From Dipodascopsis uninucleata var. uninucleata (taxonomy: Eukaryota; Ascomycota; Lipomycetes; Lipomycetales; Lipomycetaceae), in NCBI GenBank assembly GCA_030568195.1, contig JAJLTO010000001.1:1302001-1366000 (forward strand): 64,000 nucleotides of DNA. The letters run 5' to 3'. Under the pieces are notes generated by a model that was given only the letters and a program-made list of their open reading frames with translations, did not search any database and had not been told where the DNA came from. Positions 11,408-23,536 of the stretch are shown in pieces. The first letter of the stretch is position 1; the number at the start of each line of letters is the position of its first letter. The translations under genes and the position numbers were made by a program.

Positions 11408-14400
11408 GGTGAGCGAAAGCCAGGATTCAGAATCTTCTTCTTCTCGGTGCCCGTGGAACTTTGCACACAGCTATCGCACTCTCTCTTCTATCACGCACTA
11501 GGCACAAATGAAGGAGGGATTGATGGGCGCAGCGAGCAAGAGAGAAGCTATTGGTAGTGAAGATAATAGTAAACCGCAGGTGGTTCGAGGTCTGCGACCT
11601 TTAGGAACACAAATTCTTCTCTCTGCTGAGAAGCCTTATGTATCTAATAAGATGCTGCAGGAAGCAATGAGTTGTCGTTTAGCTGTCTTTGGGACGCAGA
11701 TGAGTCCAGGCTGTAGATCAGTATGAGAAAGTGAGGAAGAAATAAAGATCCCAGGAAAAGGCGATAGATAGACCGAGATAGAGGCGTAGGGCGTTGAGCG
11801 GAAGGAAAGGACTAGAAAAAATAAGAACGCCAGGCCAACAAGAACAGAACGAAACACAAGTAAGGGAAGGACGAGTTGAGAAGTAAAATGTGGAAACCTG
11901 GAAAGAACTTTGAAAACTAAATAAAAGAGAAATTAAATATGAAATGAAATAAAAATAAAATAAAATAATAAATTGAAAGAGACACGACGAATTCCAGCAA
12001 GTGATCCACTAGCGATGAGGAAAGGAAGGGGTTCCTTGCAGTATAATATAGAGAAGATAAAGCTGAATAAGATGCAATAAAACCAAGAGAGAACAGGATA
12101 TAAATAGGTAGTTAGTAAATAAACGAAATCTTAAATATTAGCAGAAAAAATGCCAGAACCTACTGCTGGAAGAGCTACAATTCTGCGTTGCGCGAGCCTT
12201 ACCACAGTTTGACTCCTCCTCTTAATTTCTACGATATATTACAAATGGAAACCATCTTTACGATCTGCTGCTGGCATGCGTCTTTTTCAGAGGATATGGC
12301 CACCGCATGGACCTGTAGCCGTTCTGGATGCGACGGTAATCTTTTCATGAAGGGCGTATTTTTGGGTGTTGAGGACAAAGCACGCAAAGAGTTTGTTTAC
12401 AATTTTAGCGACAGTTGCCAGGGCAGTGGCGTTATTACTAAAAACGACGCGTTACTATTCCGCTTTGAGGAAGGTAGTAAACAGCTTACGCGCATCGGTG
12501 CTCAATTCTTATTAATATTATCTTAAAAAATTTTCATTTAGATTTTACGCGCTTTTCTGCGGTCCCAAGCTGCAAAGGAGCTAACCGGCTATTTCCATGT
12601 GGTCAGCTATATCTGTGTAGTCATACATCGTCTTATATGCAATCGTTGTTCATGACAGGCAGGCAGGACCATCCGGAAGCCTTCTGTAAACGGTAACTCC
12701 GGGGCATAGCAACGCGTCTACGAGTGCTGCATATAACGCTTTTCGTACTCAAAGCACAATGCATGATTACGTAGGTCGACATCTGGTGATCTGCAGTCTG
12801 AGAGGCAGCTGGACAGGCAAGCATAAACACTACGTCGTTTGCGTTCACTCGCCTGCTCTCCGGCCGTCAACTTAAAAGATTTAGAACTCAGTCCCTGCTC
12901 ATGATGACGTATGGCCATAAGCTAGCTTAAACTGATGAAAAAGCCGGCGCGATGGCGTATATCCTCAGCCAGACAGCCGTAAACCGGCTTGACAGACTGG
13001 TCAATAAAAATAATAGTAAAAAAGCACCCAGCCTGATGAAAGCAACAGTCCTGCATCAAAAAATACCAGTCCGACTTGGGCGAGCGAGGTTTAAAACTCG
13101 AACTGGCTCAGATCAATTGGTGGCATACCGAGAATAGTGGAGCAAGTCCAGTAATATGGGATGATAGTTGAGATAGAACCACGATCCCTGGGAAAGATAT
13201 CTACGGTAAGGCTGAATTGAGCTAGGACAACATTCCAGTCAGCCATGCGCGGATGCTACATAATGAGATGACACGGGAAGGCCGCATATTACTCATGACC
13301 AGATTAGCTATCACTCACACTAGCAGCAAACAGTGGATCCTATATTTTCTAGCATCGCGAGATTCAATAGAGAAGACAGTACCGGAACCGGGCCTGCTCA
13401 ACAGCAATCTCGTTATACGAGAACGCAGTGTTCTGCTATCTCCAAACCATCTGTGTTTACAAAATATCAAATAAAACGTAGCACCACATTGCCATCTGTT
13501 ACTGGTCCGGGATACCTCTTCACAAGCTGAACTACGCACGAGCATTGGATGGCTTCGCCCATAGTGGTTATATATTGACAGCAGCTAGTTAAGCTGAATC
13601 GAGCGTTCCATGTTAGTGAAAACTACCGCGAGGATTAGAGAACAGCGAAAAGAGTTATATGCAGGTCTAGACGAAAGCCAGGGGAACCGAGCCGAAGAAG
13701 CGAACAGGCTAGAAAATGGTACAGGACGCATGTGCTCCTATTAACTATACTGAGACACCTCCACTCATCGACGGCAATGAGACGCTGGCAAGAGTCCATC
13801 CCACATCTGGGGATCATTCGTATTAGGTAGGAACCCTACGCTAAATCTCCAACCTTGCCCGTACCTTATTTCTGAGGAATGGTAAGATTAATCCCCGTGC
13901 GTGTGTGTTGTGTGGATCTTTTATGTTTAGCGCTTCGCGATGTGGCCCCGAGCACTGTGCTGCGTACACACTTTATTTTGCGTTTACCACATGTATTTCT
14001 GCGCACATAAGTAAGTCTACTTCAAGTATATTTAAGACTTCCCTACATTCCAGACGGAATCTTACGCTCATGTTGAATATAGTGTTCCACTTTTGGTTTA
14101 ATGTCTTGTACGGATACTTCCTTTGGGTCGCGAATTAATCCGGAACAGACGAATTGATGTTGAATTTTCGTCGTCTAAGTTTACTGTGAACAACCAGCAG
14201 GTGCCTTGGAACATTCCTGAATCCGCTGGAGCACCTTGATGATAGTATATAATATCAATTCCGAAGATAAATATGTCTTCTCAGTATCAGACTGAAGGTC
14301 GGCTGCTGGTTGCTAGAAGACATGAGGCAAGTCATCTGAGCTAGTATTTTCAAACTTCCGTAACAGAGAATACTCATGTGTCGCACATTAATCATTAAAT

Positions 14401-15858
14401 TGAAGATACGGGTTATATTTTTCCGAGATCTTATATGCGAGTACTTCTATTTGCATTTCACAGCTACAATTTATTTTCAAAGTATTACAATTTTGCAATA
14501 TTAGCAATTCAAGCATCCTGTGGCAGCACGCGATGGTTTTGTGATCGCTAAGGTCTGTCCTGTTTGTTCGATCTTTATCTCACTGTACCATGCTAACAAT
14601 TGTTTTAATCCTAAATTTCCACACTTGCCATATCACCAAAGATAATTATGTATATGCCATAAATCCCTCCGTGGCGACTAGAAGATAAGCCAATAAAATA
14701 GGATGATGAGAAGAATGTTGGAGATGAATCGTTCCCACTGCACTAATTATGCTACTGCGTAGATACTAATGCTTGCGCAGCACCTCTAGAGACAAAAGCA
14801 GCGTAGGTTGTGCATCATTGGAATGATCTCCTCACCAACATATGTACTACTGATCAGGGACAGATTTCACAGTTCAGAACATGTAGGGCAGAATAGGACG
14901 AAAATCAGTGTAATAGAGTTGATAGGCAACTTAGTATTATTTTAAGAATTTGCTACAGTGCATTAGGCACATTCCTATCTAAACCTTGAAATTGATCCGT
15001 TATCTTCCATGTGTAGATGTGGCTCTTCGAGTTACCAAATGTGATGGACATGTATATCCAATCTGTTCAATCATCAGTTTTCTAGATGTCCTCGCTGCTG
15101 AGAATGATTTCACAAAGCAGGGTCTAACTTCCTGTGTATCGGAGAGGTTAAAATCAACCAAGAACTCGAAATTCTAGTGCCTATACATGAACCATGATCT
15201 CTTAATGTTTTACTAAATTGACTACATATGAGCTCAAGGACAACTGATCGGAAAGGAAAGACTGTTTTCTGTTTGTGACGGCCGTTTTTGGGAAGATCGA
15301 ACGGAATTCTAGTATCGCAGACTGGATTGAGTGATGGCATATCACTAACAGGGCAACAAGTATTAACTCACAGAAGATGGATCAATATTAAATATCTCTT
15401 GAGATCAGCTATAGCTGCATCGTTGCTAAACGATTTGTGTCTGCCAATCATGTAAAATATTATGTACCTACTCTTCTCGTAGTGTGTTCTTCGGATTTAT
15501 ATTAGCTAGCTCTAAGAATAGTCAAAAAATGGACTGTAGTAATCACAAGGTAGTCTCCAGTCGATATCATATTGCCATAATAGATAAATATGTGAATATA
15601 TGTATTTCCATTATTTCTATACTCATTATCTATTCTGTGAAAATAGAGTGGAGGTTCTCAATTATTCAAGTTTATCGAATTATGAGTAATAACTACTATA
15701 GAGATTCTAATATCACCTTGACTAACGGTGTTGATTCGAACTGCAATCAAAAGTTGCACAAGCTTTTAATCTTTGATTCATTGTGTTGTTAAGTTTATGG
15801 TCAACCGATTCACTGTTTCAACTTTTCACGCCAATTACTCTTACCACCATAAACAAGG
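11408..15858. other. 4.4-kb gene-poor region
   Basis: This includes the Wee1 upstream region, where an AAAAT-type simple tract lies at 11949-11972, and about 3.3 kb with no credible gene. Frames of 60-112 codons occur (for example 12188-12526 from a TTG codon, and 13905-14138), but none shows domain-like sequence or exon signals. The stretch from about 12.6 to 14.1 kb is less AT-rich than its flanks. I recognise no element in it. Confidence 0.5.
11949..11972. repeat. AAAAT-type pentanucleotide tract
   Basis: Imperfect AAAAT repeats upstream of the Wee1 gene. The same unit, on the other strand, appears near 19.8 kb and 32.8 kb. Confidence 0.7.
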
Positions 15859-16920
15859 ATGACTATTTACGAACGAATGGTATCGTCAATCTTCCGCGGA
15901 AGATTGATCAATCAATTTGGTAAACCTAATGGCTCCATCAATGCAAGAGTCTTCTTCTCCACAAAACCCATGGAGTATCTTCTACTGTCGAAGCCTGCTA
16001 AAGGCGTCCTTCTAGTGACCTTGAATCGACCAAAGGCTTTAAACGCTTTATGTACGCCTCTCATTTTAGAGCTTAATGATGTGCTAAAAGATGCTCATTT
16101 GGACAATGATATCGGAGCGATTGTTCTGACCGGATCAGAACGTGCCTTTGCAGCGGGTGCTGATATCAAGGAGATGAAAGACAAAACTTATGCCGACGTT
16201 TATGGCGGTGATTTTATTAGATCTTGGAGTACCATTACCACTATGCGTAAGCCTATATTGGCTGCAGTGAACGGCTATGCTGTAGGTGAATTTGTTTGTG
16301 TTTCGCGAAAGATCAGATCTAGTAGTATATCAGTGTTGGAACAGTTCTAGAATGCTAACTGCATCATTCTATTTGATATACACAGCTCGGCGGAGGCTGC
16401 GAACTTACGATGATGTACGTATTTAATTGTTGCGCATATGGTACTGAAAATCATTTCTTCATTACGGATGCTGACCAGACTTAATTTCAGGGCTGATATC
16501 ATATATGTGGGAGAGAATGCCGTGTTTGGTCAGCCAGAGATTAAACTTGGTATCATTCCAGGAGCTGGAGGAACCCAACGACTAGCGCGATTGATCGGTA
16601 AGTCGAGAGCCATGGAGTTCATTCTGACTGGCAAAAATTTTACAGCAAAGCAAGCTGTCGAATGGGGCTTCGCTTCCGCTATATTCCCTGTCGATAAGGT
16701 TGTGAGTGAAGCTGTTGCTACTGCTGGTATTATTGCGTCTCATGGTCAGTTAGCTATTGAAGCAGCGAAAGAATCTGTTAATTACGGATTGCAAGTTGGC
16801 CTTGATCAGGGTCTTGCATATGAACGACGTCTATTCCATGGTCTTTTTGCAACGGAAGACCAGAAGGAAGGAATGACTGCTTTCGTGGAGAAACGCGCTG
16901 CTAATTTCCAAAACAAGTAA
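15859..16920 (+). CDS. ECHS1: Mitochondrial enoyl-CoA hydratase, three exons
   Basis: This enzyme hydrates trans-2-enoyl-CoA to L-3-hydroxyacyl-CoA in beta-oxidation and branched-chain amino acid breakdown. Exons are 15859-16281, 16386-16414 and 16491-16920, giving 293 residues in phase. The first ~35 residues (MTIYERMVSSIFRGRLINQF...) look like a mitochondrial presequence. Crotonase landmarks are LNRPKALNAL, the oxyanion-hole stretch AFAAGADIKEM, AAVNGYALGGGCEL, FGQPEIKLGIIPGAGGTQRL and the end FVEKRAANFQNK. Both catalytic Glu are present, Glu147 (GGGCEL) and Glu167 (GQPEIK), 20 residues apart as in the rat enzyme. The middle exon is only 29 nt and carries the GGGCEL motif. Confidence 0.96.
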
Positions 16921-17215
16921 ATGTTTTTGTGAGATCAAAGTATTCTACAATAGGCACCTTAATTGAGACGTATGTTATAAGAAATTAACTAAATAGTGAT
17001 TTAAGTTATATTGACATATTGTAAGTGCTTATTATTGATTAACAATGCATGTCATATATATCAAAACATAACTTGGAAAATAACTCCATTTGTACATATT
17101 CCAGTATCGTATATAATCCTCCATTAAACAAAAAGCAAGACATTAAATACTTTTCATGTATACACGACATAGATCATGAATACCCGAAGCAAGCATCTCA
17201 AGATTCGCACTCTTC

Positions 17216-18295
17216 CTAGAAATGTGTAGTATCTCTATAGCGCCCACCCCTTGAGCTACACCAATCGCAGTATTCGTCCGTAGATGAGTCGTGGTGCACT
17301 CTACAATATCGAGCTTTGCAAAACTTGCAAATCTTCATTCGACCAAGTTTGCAATCTAATATATCATAATAGTTAGCGTCTATATATAGAGATATTCATC
17401 GATTATACAACAGTAGCTTACCATCACACGTAACTCCACAATCATAGCACTCCAATTTAAGATGAGATGCGTTCTTGTCACACGCTTCACACCAAAAATT
17501 GTGACAAACACAACAAAAACGCTTTGAAAAGCAGTAGTCACAGAGATCGTTCGTTTGTTCACCACACGAAACACAAGGCGTTGAGACCCGCTCTGCTAAG
17601 GACCAGCCTTCGGTAGTATCAGGGCAGGAATCGCATTTTATAAGATCCGTAATAATTCCAGCACCCTTGAAAACTTCAGCTAGTTGAGGAGCAGTTGTTG
17701 ACAATATTGTTTTTGGGAATAGAGGTGCTCCTAGCAATTGAATCTTTCTTATTGTCGGATGTGAATTCGCACCTTCAGTGTATGCATAGTTGAGGTCTGT
17801 GTCAAAATCATCGGCACTCTCAAAGAGATCCTGTCTATGTGAATCCTTTGAGGATCCTGAGCTCATTGATGAAGATGATGGTGAAGATGAACGACCCTTG
17901 TAAAGATCTTTGATCAAAGTGCACAGATATTTATCAGACCAGCCATGGGTGAACGAGAGACCAAGGAAGCTGAGACGATATTCCGTAAAAAGCAAACGAA
18001 GCATGTCATTGTCAACAGTGCACCAATCTAAATAAAGCGTTCTCAGACTACTTTTGATACTCTTGAGCTCCCACAGCAAGTGTACGGAATCTGAAACATT
18101 ATCGCTCATGTCCAAGTAATGTATGATACCTTCATTGTCGAAAAGCAGTTTTTTGAAAATAGGCGACGTTAAGGCCAGATTTGTTAGTGACGTCAGTGAC
18201 AAATACGGGGTGAGAGATCGCAGAATAACATCGTTCGAAAATATCGTGAACACATCTGTTCTTGTAGCGTGTAAGTTAGGCATGCTGTAATCCAT
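17216..18295 (-). CDS. F-box-like protein with C-terminal Cys-rich zinc-binding region, two exons
   Basis: This is a 337-residue protein. Exon 1 is 18295-17422 and exon 2 is 17355-17216, with a GTAAGC donor, a 66-nt intron and matching phase. Residues about 13-50 (FSNDVILRSLTPYLSLTSLTNLALTSP) resemble an F-box-type helical motif, followed by a leucine-rich stretch and a Ser-rich loop. The C-terminal ~110 residues hold many Cys/His pairs in CxxC spacing (CVSCGEQ, CDYCFSKRFC, CVCHNFWCEAC, CYDCGVTCDDC, CKFCKARYC), which suggests several zinc sites. By architecture it could be a substrate adaptor of an SCF ubiquitin ligase, but I do not recognise a named ortholog and that role is inference. Confidence 0.85.
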
Positions 18296-20837
18296 GACGA
18301 TACCACAAAAGCCGAGGACTACGGATCAGATCGTGATCTTTCTGCCAAAGACGACTATTAACCACTTTATTCTTAAGTGAAGCTTATATCTTAAATTATA
18401 CACATAACTAAATTCGTTCTTGAAGTGTTCAATTGCCCACACGCGCTAGAGAGAAGTCCAGAACATGAGTAGTAATATGTTTACTAGCACAGTTCAATAC
18501 ATTCACAGTAGAGCGACAGCTGCACTGAAGGAGTAGATAGCATCTATCGAGTAAGCGGCAAGAGAGTGTATATGCAGCTTGTACAGCTACGTCTGCTAAA
18601 TGCCACAAAAATATGCACGGTAGCGATAACAATGACGTTGTGAGACCAAGTATTGACCTGTTCGAGTGATTCTAGCTGCTCTCGCCATCATATCCTTGTC
18701 GCGATTTCGTTCCACCTCTGCGTGGTTGGGATTTATTGCTTACTAATAATAATGCATCCGTGCATAATATATTTGTCACCAAGTGGATTAGATGATATAT
18801 GACTAATGACAGATGTAAGTTCAGGCAATATGCGAACTGGGCGCAGATTGCGCCGTATGAACTGGTATGCAACAGATATGCAGATGGCCATGAGAAGCGG
18901 AGGCCCCGCGGGATTGGACATCGCATAAATGCGAAAGGTAGGTCCAATACCTGTTTGCACCATAATGGGCATTCCTTTTACTGATGCCGCTATGCAATAG
19001 CCCTGAAACTACATGGATCCAACAGAATGTCGTAGAAGGACAGATAGGGTTGGCTAGAACCGACTATGGCTGACAGTGCAGTTATGAAAATGCCGCACGC
19101 TAGGGCAGATTTACTGCTACTAGAGATTCGGAAGATGTGACATCCGCTAGAGAGCGGCATAACTAATGAGTAGTTTGCTCTTTATGTGCCGAGGATACAA
19201 CAAATACAGTGCATGAAAACGAGTAAGCTGCGATTCAGCCCATGAACGTGCTGCTACAGAGTTCTATGCTTGTCCCCTTAGTTCGTTCATTGCAATATTT
19301 ACAATTCCCTTTTTTTTTTTAAACATTCCCTTATATTTTCTCGCTGCTAGGGATAGTTCATATCATGTTTTGTATGAGATTACCTCTGCACTGGTAAATT
19401 ATTGTTACCGGAGCGATGGCATCGTAAGTCTCTGTATCTCTCCGTATGGCTGTTAATATAGCTAGGCTATTAGTACGGTGCGCATCCCGTCAGTGTTGTG
19501 TGCCTTAGATGGAATATGCGGGGAGGGGTTAGGAGCAGATGCGGAACTTTTAAGAATTTCTATTCCACTATCATAAGAGCAGAAATCAACTTCTGAAATG
19601 CCTATAGATTAGTCTGGCTTAGGAGAAGTCTCCTGACTCCTTTTTAGAGTGATATCCTGTCATTTCATCTTCTTCCCCGTAATGGTAATGACATGCTCGT
19701 CTCGCTATTTCTACTGTTCGATGGCTCGTTGCTAATGTTTCGCATATAAGCGATTACTCCCATTTGCACGACAAGACCTTGAGTGGCAAACGCTGTTAGA
19801 CCCATGCGTAAAAGGGCCTTTTTTTATTTATTTTATTTTATTTTATTTTATATTATTTCATTTTGTGCCAAAGAGAAGAATCGACCAGCTACACTTTGGC
19901 AACAAGAGTACAAATGTATGTACTCTTGAGAGCGGCTGTATTCTGCTAATAACTAGAAAAATAAAAGAGTCCTGCTAGTCAGTCAGCTCGGATCAGGCCA
20001 GTCAATAACTGTATAATGGAGAAACGTTAATCTAATATATCTGCTACTACACTGCATACTTTATTTTATTTCCGTTTTTACTTCGTTGGATTGCTATTTT
20101 AAAACATATTGAGTATATGGCTTTAGTACAGTAGCAGTAACGTTTTAGTTGACACTGCTGTAATTATTGATTACGTCGTGGAATCGCCAAGGGGGATACG
20201 AGGTTAAGCCTACACCAAATCTTGTCCGATTTTTTCCCTCCTCGCTTCGTTTTTTTCCCTTCCCTTTATATAAAAGGATAAAGTAAAAGAAGATAAATAA
20301 ATTCAAGTAACTTGCCTATTCCCAATGTATTATTAGCTCGAAAAGTTTTGCACAACGTGTGGTACATTCTCTTGTCTTTTTGAATCGGAGATTCTCTCTG
20401 TCTTTCGCTAGTTTATTTTATTTTATCCGGTTTAGTTCTTCCCGTCTTACCAGTCGTTCTACGATAATCGTAACAGAACTTTTCCTGATAAAAAATTATT
20501 ATATTCATAGTCTCGTCTCATACGTGCGAAATTTTGTTACATTTTCCTTTTACTGCTAGCTATTTGATATTTTAGTCTACTGCTCCAGTCTCCATTTGAC
20601 TGCACGTCTACGCTCTCTGGGGGGAATACTATTACTATCTTCAGTCAGACTATCTAGAAAATTGGAACAGCTATAGACTTTTTACCCACTAGCAGCTTTC
20701 CGCCTCCACTGTGATTTTCTCTCAATTAAATATCAAATAGATTTCTATCCTTTTTCAGTCCTCTTTTCAGTTGAGCAGTCTTTGTTAGAAATCTATATAC
20801 ACGACAAATATTGCTACAGTGATTTAGAGAGGTCAGT
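18296..20837. other. 2.5-kb gene-poor region upstream of the Vac7-like gene
   Basis: This holds the promoter regions of the F-box-like gene (left) and Vac7-like gene (right). A TTTTA tract lies at 19819-19866. The last ~600 bases are pyrimidine-rich, as expected of a fungal leader. One minus-strand segment, 18744-19002, has a long open frame with splice-like ends and is discussed as a finding; I do not call it a gene. Confidence 0.5.
19819..19866. repeat. TTTTA pentanucleotide tract
   Basis: A run of T followed by about six near-perfect TTTTA units, degrading to ATTTC at the right end. Confidence 0.85.
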
Positions 20838-22313
20838 ATGAATGAATCATCCAGTGGGCAAACCAACAGCAAAAGCATGAAGATTTCAACAAGTGGTGGT
20901 CTAAGTAGCAGTTACAGTAATAATGAGAGAGGCTTCTCTGATCTATCGGCAGATGAATCTTCTGCTGTTTCACTTCAAGACGCCCACCAAGACTCTCAGC
21001 GTGAGCCACATGCAGTCCAGCGATATGGATCTATACAAAAATCTGCTGGCAAGCTTCCTGCACAAGCTCGCAGGATCGACTCTTCATATACTCCCATAAA
21101 CGTTAATCCACTTGACGCCTCGTCTGATGAAGACCGGTCAAATGGTATTAAGAGTTCTGGTAAAGTTGGTGGAAACGACGGTCGTAATATAACTTCCGAA
21201 CAGCAACAGGCGCATGATTCTGATGACTACAAGTCCGAAGAGCAGAGGCCTGCTTCTGTTCGGCGACTATTCACAGCGCCTTCAGCTGTCGGGTCCATTA
21301 AGAAGACTACCCAGGAAACTGCCAAGTCCAGTGGTACTCATACGCTTAATGCTTCTTCGGGTAACAATGCTATGACTGTCGAAACCGAGACTGTTATTAC
21401 TGTCCCTTCAGTTGCAGTTGCTCCGGCTGTTCAAGGCGGAAGTATAAAGAGCTCAAAAAATACTGTATGTTACAACTTAGTCAAAATTTTTTCTCTGTGA
21501 TAGATCACATGTTTATGTGCATTGCTGACCGCTAAAATAGCACTCAAAGGTGTCTTACAAACAAAAGAAGAAACGCTCTAAGCCAATATCTACTCTACAA
21601 GGTATATTACAAGACAATGTGTAGATGATTAGAAACTCTCTTATTATTTGTTAAGTACTGATGCTAATACTATTCCACTCTAAGCAGGTACATCGAAGGC
21701 AGATATATTTGCCGCTAAGATTGCTTCGGCTGTTGATGATCACGATTCTTCAGACTCAGATGAAACTTTTGTTTATGAATCAAATCCTCGGGATCCTAGT
21801 ACAAATGACCGTCTACGAGTTTCACGATCGCCTTCGCTAACGTCCCTTTCTACCGCTAGAAGTGGAAAAATTGGTGATGTTAGCGATGCTGGCGGGAACT
21901 ACTATCGATCAGGAAGCACTGCTTCACATAAGCATAGTCGCAAGCACCATAACACACCGAGATCTATAAATAATATGTATGCTACGAGCAAGGGCCATAC
22001 AATACCTTCATCATTGATTGGGAATAGTCTTGGTAGCTCTTCTAATACTGGACTAATAGGCAGCGGGCATGATAACTTTATCGACGACGATGACGTTGCC
22101 ACTGCGGCAGACGGCGAATATGATGTTGACTATGAATATGAAGATGAATCTGCACCACTTAATGGACAAACAGGACTTAGAAGACGTCGGCGTAGAAAAC
22201 TCATTCGCCAGCAACAAGTAAAACGTATTCGCCGTTCCATCTGGGTTATCTGCCTTGTTGTTCTGGCTCTTTTACTAGGATTCTCATTGGGCGTGGTTTA
22301 TGTTACTAAATGA
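20838..22313 (+). CDS. VAC7: Vac7-like vacuolar protein, three exons
   Basis: Vac7 activates the Fab1 PI3P 5-kinase complex at the vacuole. Exons are 20838-21464, 21541-21601 and 21688-22313, with matched phases, giving 437 residues. The N-terminal half is Ser/Thr/Asn-rich and disordered. The family signature is at about residues 236-263: IFAAKIASAVDDHDSSDSDE followed by TFVYESNP. Then come an acidic patch, a run of Arg/Lys (LRRRRRRKL, VKRIRR) and one membrane span at about 413-434 (WVICLVVLALLLGFSLGVVY). The protein stops four residues later. Yeast Vac7 carries a lumenal domain after its membrane span, so this copy is short, with the bulk facing the cytosol. The assignment rests on the signature and the single C-terminal span. 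Confidence 0.82.
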
Positions 22314-23002
22314 AATAAAAGATCCTGTATTTTCTTGTTATTACTATTTTTAATTACTCACTGAAGGCGTTGGTATTCTTTTGAAGGCACTTTTCTTTCT
22401 TTTTTTATTATGTTCTGTCATTATTTCATAGCATGTCCTTTCCTTATCTTCTTTGTTTTTGTGTTTTTTTAAAGAAATTGAGTAGCATCTGCGCGTGAGC
22501 GGACAGATATTTTGCTTATGATAGACATTCCTTAGGAATCTTTTGATAATTTCAATAATTATATTGAAAGCTTATAGAAAGAAAGCAATATAGAATAAAA
22601 GCTTTCTTCGAATTTACTCTAATGCATAGATTTCATTGAAAATTTTGGTACATCTCATATTTAGGACTTTGTTTTATGTGTGCGCAAAGTGTCTGGAAGA
22701 AGACTGGAGCAAGGATGTAATCTTGTTATATTTCTAGTAATGGACTGGGTTAGTGATTCTTAGTAAGTTTAGGTGTACATGGTTTGAATATCTATTGAAG
22801 AACTTCATTTGGTTGTATTTGTTGGCGTTGTATTCTATTTGCTTTCAGTATACTACAACTATTTCATATTGGAAGTCAGTGCATATTTGGTAGTGTAACA
22901 TCTTGATATCCATTTACGGTGTACAATAAATCGGCTTATTTTACACAATGTTTAAAAGTAATGTGTTCAATCTATCACCAATAATACCGTGATCGTAAAG
23001 AG

Positions 23003-23008
23003 ACGCGT
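23003..23008. promoter_or_regulatory. MluI cell-cycle box (MCB) upstream of RPA1
   Basis: Exact palindrome ACGCGT, 529 bases upstream of the RPA1 ATG. This is the binding core of MBF, the G1/S transcription factor of fungi. Its function here is inferred from position and from the second copy 42 bases away. Confidence 0.5.
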
Positions 23009-23044
23009 AGATTGTATTGCTATTGTTTTTTTAAGTGGAGCGCG

Positions 23045-23050
23045 ACGCGT
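23045..23050. promoter_or_regulatory. Second MluI cell-cycle box upstream of RPA1
   Basis: A second exact ACGCGT in a CG-rich context, 487 bases before the RPA1 ATG and close to a TATAAAT. RPA genes are classic G1/S targets. Confidence 0.5.
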
Positions 23051-23536
23051 CACCATGTATAAATGTGAGTGTTCATTTTCATTAACTTCTAGTGAGCATA
23101 ATTAAAAAACCCATATACACGTAGAAGTAGATCATCAGCAAAAGTCGCGTCTCTTCCTCTTTGTAACTTCTTTTGAACTCATCCATTTTTACACATCTAC
23201 TGTTAGTTTATTTCCTATCCTTGAACGAAAGGAAACTGGATTTTTACTATTGCCAATAGGCACGTTAATCTTATTATATTAGTCAAAATTCTTTCTCAAA
23301 TTTTTGTGTTGGTTGTTTGGATTATATTTATATATTTATTTGGAGTTTTTTTTCTATTTACAAGATCATTCTATAGCAAAAGGAAAGAAGATCTAAGAGA
23401 AATCATACAGGAAAAATTCAACAAAGAAGCTATTCAAGAAAGTCTCGAAGAAGAACAAGAAAGAGTTATTTCGAGTGCCGTAAATTTTACAACCAAAAAG
23501 AATATCAGCTGTATTGAACCTACGAAATACAGAAAA

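Larger units (their letters stand above)
22314..23536. other. Vac7-like 3' region and RPA1 promoter
   Basis: No gene is visible. The right half carries two MluI cell-cycle boxes and then a TATA-like TATAAAT just after the second box. The RPA1 frame stays open upstream of its first ATG back to about 23306 but has no ATG there, so I treat that part as leader. Confidence 0.5.

Noticed and set aside
11551-11600. tRNA-like TTGGTAGTG and GGTTCGAGGTC in the Wee1 upstream region
   Set aside because: Spacing (31 bases) is too short and no arms pair.
12188-12526. 112-codon plus-strand frame
   Set aside because: It starts at TTG, has no family resemblance and lies in a gene-poor region.
23306-23536. 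Upstream extension of the RPA1 frame with a hydrophobic start
   Set aside because: Begins at GTG, has no ATG, and RPA1 homologs start at the position of the ATG at 23537; treated as leader.
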